Positions 5,756 to 8,956 of a stretch of 8,956 bases of DNA are shown in pieces (position 1 is the first letter of the stretch; the number at the start of each line of letters is the position of its first letter). The notes beneath the pieces were generated by a model. It saw nothing but the letters and a program-made list of their open reading frames with translations, made no database searches and was not told where the DNA came from. This DNA comes from Syntrophaceae bacterium. Lineage in GTDB: Bacteria; Desulfobacterota; Syntrophia; Syntrophales; UBA2185. The DNA is taken from positions 1-8,956 of the forward strand of contig DNUI01000250.1 in assembly GCA_003508565.1 (NCBI GenBank), in the 5' to 3' direction. The translations under genes and the position numbers were made by a program.

Positions 5756-6421
5756 ATGAAATTAGCAGATGATATCTATGTATATGAATGGACTCATTAT
5801 TATGACAACAACTGCAACAGCTTTTACATAGGCGGCAATGTTAACGCCCTCATCGATCCCGGCTTGAAAGCATATTTGCCTAATCTCCTGGAAAGTATGG
5901 AAGACGAAGGCATTGCAAGAGAAGATATACGATACATCATTAACACCCATTCCCATCCCGATCACTTCGAGGGTGCTGAGCTGTTCAATAATTCAGAGGT
6001 GCAAATAGCCATGCATGAAGAGGAAATTGCCTTTATGAATGGTCTAGGAGCCAGGATTTATTTCCTGTTCGGCATGGCGCCTCCTGATGTTCGCATCACC
6101 ATGCGCCTGCAGACGGGTGTCATAATCCTCGGTGACGAAACATTTGAGATACTTCATATCCCCGGCCATTCACCGGGCTCATTAGGATTATACTGGCCTG
6201 CCAGAAAAGCCCTCTTTTCGGGCGACGTGATATTCAGCCAGAATGTGGGAAGGACGGATTTCCCCGGAGGAAGCGGCTCGCTTCTGAAAAAAAGCATAAG
6301 AGCTCTTGCCGAACGTGATATAGATACCCTTTTCCCGGGTCACATGGAAATTGTAAACGGGCCTGAACGGGTAAAATCAAACTTTCAGGTGGTCATGCAG
6401 AACGTCTTCCCTTACATATAG
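5756..6421 (+). CDS. MBL-fold hydrolase, glyoxalase II-like
   Basis: A 221-residue MBL-fold protein with the full glyoxalase II-type metal set: H65-S-H67-P-D69-H70, H138 in IPGHSPGS, D157 in FSGDVIF and H196 in FPGHMEIV. The G-R-T-D-F-P-G-G-S segment (165-173) is typical of glyoxalase II/persulfide-dioxygenase-like and related thioester hydrolases. The substrate is unknown; a thioester or glutathione-like conjugate is possible from the fold alone. Start: ATG at 5756, directly behind AAAGGAG, is far better than the in-frame TTG at 5681, which would add 25 low-complexity residues and has no ribosome site. It follows the COG1237 gene on the same strand with a 96-bp AT-rich gap (5660-5755) in which I see no clear promoter or terminator, so joint transcription is possible but not proven. 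Confidence 0.9.
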   Translation: MKLADDIYVYEWTHYYDNNCNSFYIGGNVNALIDPGLKAYLPNLLESMEDEGIAREDIRYIINTHSHPDHFEGAELFNNSEVQIAMHEEEIAFMNGLGARIYFLFGMAPPDVRITMRLQTGVIILGDETFEILHIPGHSPGSLGLYWPARKALFSGDVIFSQNVGRTDFPGGSGSLLKKSIRALAERDIDTLFPGHMEIVNGPERVKSNFQVVMQNVFPYI

Positions 6422-6442
6422 AGAGAACGTGAAAAACCAATG

Positions 6443-6505
6443 CTGTCATTTCGACTCCTGCGTGTTCACTCAGGATAAACCCCGGGAGAAATCCCTGTCT
6501 TGACA
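6443..6505. repeat. Dispersed palindromic repeat-like element
   Basis: The element starts TGTCATTTCGAC and ends GGGAGAAAT...TTGACA. The terminal arms TGTCA (6444-6448) and TGACA (6501-6505) pair perfectly; ATTTC (6448-6452) pairs with GAAAT (6488-6492). Inside lies TCCTG-c-GTG-tt-CAC-t-CAGGA (6456-6475). The ends resemble a 'GTCATTTCGA...GAGAAATC' repeat found between genes in several bacterial genomes, as I recall it. It sits between convergently independent units: 22 bp after the second MBL stop and 82 bp before yjbQ. It could act as a transcript-end hairpin. The rest of this 165-bp gap (6506-6586) shows nothing but the yjbQ ribosome site. Confidence 0.5.
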
Positions 6506-6586
6506 TAACCCATCCCTTCCCCATCAAAGAGTGAGGGTTACAGGGGAGCGGGCATTTCCATCTTAATCAAAGAAAGGACAGGTCCT

Positions 6587-7027
6587 ATGGCTATAGAAAT
6601 AACTACAACGCATCTTTCCTTTTCGACAACGGGAGACACTGATATAATCGACATTACCCGCCAGGTTTCAGACCGGATTACCGAAACAGGAATTGAGGAA
6701 GGCCAGGTGCTTCTCTTTATCCCGGGTTCCACGGCAGCAATTACCACTATCGAATATGAGCGGGGAGTGATAAACGATCTGAAGGAGACAATAGCGCAGC
6801 TCGCCCCGGAAGGGAAATACTACCGGCACAATGAGCGATGGGGTGACGGAAACGGGCATGCCCACGTGAGAGCGGCACTCCTCGGTCCGTCCCTCTCTGT
6901 CCCTGTTATCCATAAACGTCTGGCATTGGGAACGTGGCAGCAGATCGTGTTCATTGATTTCGACAACCGCCCAAGGGAACGCCGAATACTGATGCAGCTT
7001 ACCGGAAAGAAAAAACAGGCAGGATGA
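6587..7027 (+). CDS. yjbQ: YjbQ/UPF0047-family protein (secondary thiamine-phosphate synthase-like)
   Basis: A 146-residue protein of full family length. Conserved segments are G48-S-T-A-A-I-T-T-I-E-Y-E (48-58), G86-D-G-N-G-H91-A-H93-V-R-A-A-L-L-G-P-S and L114-G-T-W-Q-Q-I-V-F-I-D-F-D-N-R-P-R-E-R-R. H91, H93 and E56/E58 lie where the family's putative active site is. E. coli YjbQ has weak thiamine-phosphate synthase activity; the physiological role is unsettled, so the name should be read as a family label. Start: ATG at 6587 with AAAGGA about 8 nt upstream. The MFS transporter gene starts 15 nt after its stop, so the two are probably co-transcribed. Confidence 0.92.
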   Translation: MAIEITTTHLSFSTTGDTDIIDITRQVSDRITETGIEEGQVLLFIPGSTAAITTIEYERGVINDLKETIAQLAPEGKYYRHNERWGDGNGHAHVRAALLGPSLSVPVIHKRLALGTWQQIVFIDFDNRPRERRILMQLTGKKKQAG

Positions 7028-7042
7028 GGAAGTAGTTGATGT

Positions 7043-8224
7043 ATGGATAAAACGCCGTTGTCATTCTCGTCAAAAGTGGGTTTACTTATCCTTGTCACAA
7101 GTATTTTCTTTCTTAACTTTCTGTCCAGAATACTTCCCGCACCCCTCATGTCCTCCATTGAAAAGGACCTCGGGTTGGTTCATGCGGAGGCAGGCAGTTT
7201 TTTTCTCCTCATCTCTATAGGCTACTGCAGTTCCCTTGCAGGTTCCGGATTTCTCTTCCGGTGGCTGACCCACAGAAGAATAATTATTCTTTCTTCCATT
7301 GCCACAGGAATTGCGCTTCTCATCGTGGCAGTCGGGAAAACTTACTGGGCCATCAATTTTGGATTGATTCTTCTGGGTCTGGTAGCCGGAGCGTATCTCC
7401 CTTCCGGAATCACTACCATCACCTCTTCCATCAAGGCGGGTAACTGGGGAAAAGCTATCGCCGTGCATGAGCTGGCTCCGGCCGTCGCGTATATCGCCGC
7501 CCCCCTTATATCCGAACTGCTTCTCAAGGTATGTTCGTGGCAGGGAGTCCTGGCTTCCATTGGCACTGCATCCATTCTTTTAGGACTGTTATTTCTGCGC
7601 ATGGGCCGGGGGGGGGATTTCAAGGGAGAGCCTCCCAATTTCACAAATCTTGGAATCCTTATGAAACAACGGGCCTTCTGGATAATGGTGATTTTCTTCA
7701 GCTGCGGTATCGCCTCCAGCATGGGTGTCTTCAGTATGCTTCCCCTTTACCTGGTGGCTGAAAGAGGTTTTGACAGGAGCTATGCCAACATGGTTATCGG
7801 TATTTCAAGAATCCCGCCCGTAGTGATGGCCCTCATATCCGGCTGGATATCGGATCGCCTGGGGCCGAAGCGGACAATGAAATATGCTCTGGTATTCAAC
7901 GGCGTTACGACAATTCTCCTGGGGGTTGTACCGGAAGGGTGGTTGCTTTTCATGGTTTTCATGCAGCCCATGCTCTCCGCCTGTTTTTTCCCTGCGGGAT
8001 TTACACTGCTCTCCCGCATCAGCTCCGATAATGTCAGAAACATCTTCATTTCGATGACCATATTTTTTGCGTATCTTATCGGAGCCGGTCTCATACCTAC
8101 GGGCATGGGAGTTTTGGGAGACGCCGGCCAGTTCGCCCTGGCCATCTCGCTGACGGGCTGCATGATCCTCATGAGCGTTGTTCTTTTCCGCTACCTGAAG
8201 TATGAGGAGAACCAAAGCTCATAG
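7043..8224 (+). CDS. Major facilitator superfamily (MFS) transporter
   Basis: A 393-residue integral membrane protein with about twelve hydrophobic segments in two halves joined by a cytoplasmic loop near 186-208 (RMGRGGDFKGEPPNF...). A good motif-A-like sequence, S-G-W-I-S-D-R-L-G-P-K-R, lies at 266-277 between the second and third segments of the C-terminal half. The matching loop in the N-terminal half (FRWLTHRRII, 72-81) is degenerate. H142-E-L-A-P in the middle of the N-terminal half may line the pore. The substrate cannot be predicted. Start: ATG at 7043 with GAGGA about 12 nt upstream, a rather long spacing. It follows yjbQ closely and converges on hemW, with 30 bp between the stops. 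Confidence 0.92.
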   Translation: MDKTPLSFSSKVGLLILVTSIFFLNFLSRILPAPLMSSIEKDLGLVHAEAGSFFLLISIGYCSSLAGSGFLFRWLTHRRIIILSSIATGIALLIVAVGKTYWAINFGLILLGLVAGAYLPSGITTITSSIKAGNWGKAIAVHELAPAVAYIAAPLISELLLKVCSWQGVLASIGTASILLGLLFLRMGRGGDFKGEPPNFTNLGILMKQRAFWIMVIFFSCGIASSMGVFSMLPLYLVAERGFDRSYANMVIGISRIPPVVMALISGWISDRLGPKRTMKYALVFNGVTTILLGVVPEGWLLFMVFMQPMLSACFFPAGFTLLSRISSDNVRNIFISMTIFFAYLIGAGLIPTGMGVLGDAGQFALAISLTGCMILMSVVLFRYLKYEENQSS

Positions 8225-8254
8225 ATGCCCTTTTTCTAGGGTTTGCCCGCGAGT

Positions 8255-8956
8255 TCATATAGTGGCAAGGGTGTCGGCTACCGCGAGGCCTTTACGGGTA
8301 GGCTGGAGGTAACCGTTTTTTGTTTCAACGAATCCCTCTTTTACGAGTCTTGCCAGGATATCGCCTTTCTCTTCAATGAGATCATGACCATATCTGCGTG
8401 AAAACATCTCCAAATGAATGCCCCTCTTCGTGCGGAGTCCGAGAAAGAGGGCTTCCAGATATAATTGTTCTCCATCAAGCATCTCTGAAGCATTGAGAGG
8501 CGGCTTTCCCGCTTCAATATCCCTGATGTATCCATCAAGAGAACGGTGATTCCACCATCGTGTATGCCCCGTAAAAGAGTGCGCCGCCGGGCCCAGACCG
8601 AGATAAGGTGTATGGTTCCAGTATTTCTGATTGTGCTTTGACGCGAGTGATATTTCTTTCGCAAAATTGGACACCTCATAGTGGATGTATCCCTCGTCTT
8701 CGAGGATCTCCGATGTTTTTATGAAGAAGGCATGTTGCATCTCCTCGCTTGGCAAAACAATCTGTCCCCGCTCATGCTGGAGGCCGAGGGGTGTGCCTGC
8801 TTCGATGGTCATCTGATAGCAGGAAAGATGCGCCAATCCATAAGAAAGGGCCTGAGATAGTGTATCACGCCATGAAGTCATATCCTGCCCTGGTACTCCG
8901 TAGATCAGGTCAATGCCGATGTTCTCAAAACCGGCGTTGCGGGCGGTTTCTATGGT
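8255..8956 (-). CDS. hemW: HemW (radical SAM heme chaperone), C-terminal part, truncated by window edge
   Basis: The frame is open to the right edge, giving 233 residues without the start. The visible part begins TIETARNAGFENIGIDLIYG; I-G-I-D-L-I-Y-G-V-P-G-Q-D (13-25) is the hallmark of the HemN/HemW family. It is followed by LSCYQMTIEAGTPL, Y-E-V-S-N-F-A and H-N-Q-K-Y-W-N...YLGLGPAAHSF, and the C-terminal winged-helix-like HemN domain (about 160-230). The radical SAM CxxxCxxC motif lies beyond the window. Length and the YEVSNFA/LGLGPAAHSF pattern favour the heme chaperone HemW over oxygen-independent coproporphyrinogen oxidase HemN. An internal ATG at 8881 is not the start, since the conserved motif lies upstream of it. 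The stop is TGA at 8257-8255. It is read toward the MFS gene and is unlikely to be related to it. Confidence 0.93.
   Translation of the reverse strand, partial: TIETARNAGFENIGIDLIYGVPGQDMTSWRDTLSQALSYGLAHLSCYQMTIEAGTPLGLQHERGQIVLPSEEMQHAFFIKTSEILEDEGYIHYEVSNFAKEISLASKHNQKYWNHTPYLGLGPAAHSFTGHTRWWNHRSLDGYIRDIEAGKPPLNASEMLDGEQLYLEALFLGLRTKRGIHLEMFSRRYGHDLIEEKGDILARLVKEGFVETKNGYLQPTRKGLAVADTLATI

Noticed and set aside
8228..8269. Hairpins CCCT/AGGG (8228-8241) and TTGCC/GGCAA between the MFS and hemW stops
   Set aside because: Stems are only 4-5 bp, and there is no U tract on either strand.

Overview
This window most likely comes from an anaerobic member of the Desulfobacterota (old Deltaproteobacteria; a Syntrophales-like lineage is my best guess, by inference only). 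The grounds are a mercury-methylation gene pair (hgcA-hgcB), a MoxR/VWA pair of a type common in that group, moderate GC, and one intergenic copy of a repeat resembling the 'GTCATTTCGA...GAGAAATC' family. No phage, transposase, CRISPR or RNA gene is visible.

Layout, left to right. (1) 1-143, + strand: the last 46 codons of an unidentified protein, possibly an aminoglycoside-phosphotransferase-like kinase. (2) 184-2232, - strand: a two-gene unit, a MoxR-type AAA+ ATPase followed by a VWA-domain protein with a degenerate metal site. (3) 2233-2561: a non-coding stretch rich in small inverted repeats. (4) 2562-4716, - strand: a compact four-gene unit read from right to left: a 52-residue small ORF not previously called, a Cys-rich MarR-family regulator whose ATG overlaps the small ORF's stop, hgcA (TTG start), and hgcB. 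A perfect 15-bp palindrome lies just upstream of the regulator's ATG. (5) 4799-6421, + strand, divergent from the hgc unit: two different metallo-beta-lactamase-fold enzymes. (6) 6443-6505: a dispersed-repeat-like palindromic element. (7) 6587-8224, + strand: a YjbQ-family protein and an MFS transporter. (8) 8255-8956, - strand: the C-terminal part of HemW, running off the right edge.

The centre of the window is the hgc locus. HgcA is a membrane-anchored corrinoid protein that passes a methyl group to Hg(II). HgcB is the 2x[4Fe-4S] ferredoxin that re-reduces the corrinoid and probably handles mercury through its Cys tail. Both diagnostic signatures are present: the N-V-W-C-A-A-G-K cap helix of HgcA, and two CX2CX2CX3C clusters plus a terminal Cys-Cys in HgcB. 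The less familiar part is upstream: hgcAB appears to be co-transcribed behind a Cys-rich MarR regulator and a small ORF, with palindromic candidate operators, and faces a divergent MBL-fold gene across an 82-bp gap. This could be a self-regulated mercury or thiol-responsive unit, but that is inference from layout.
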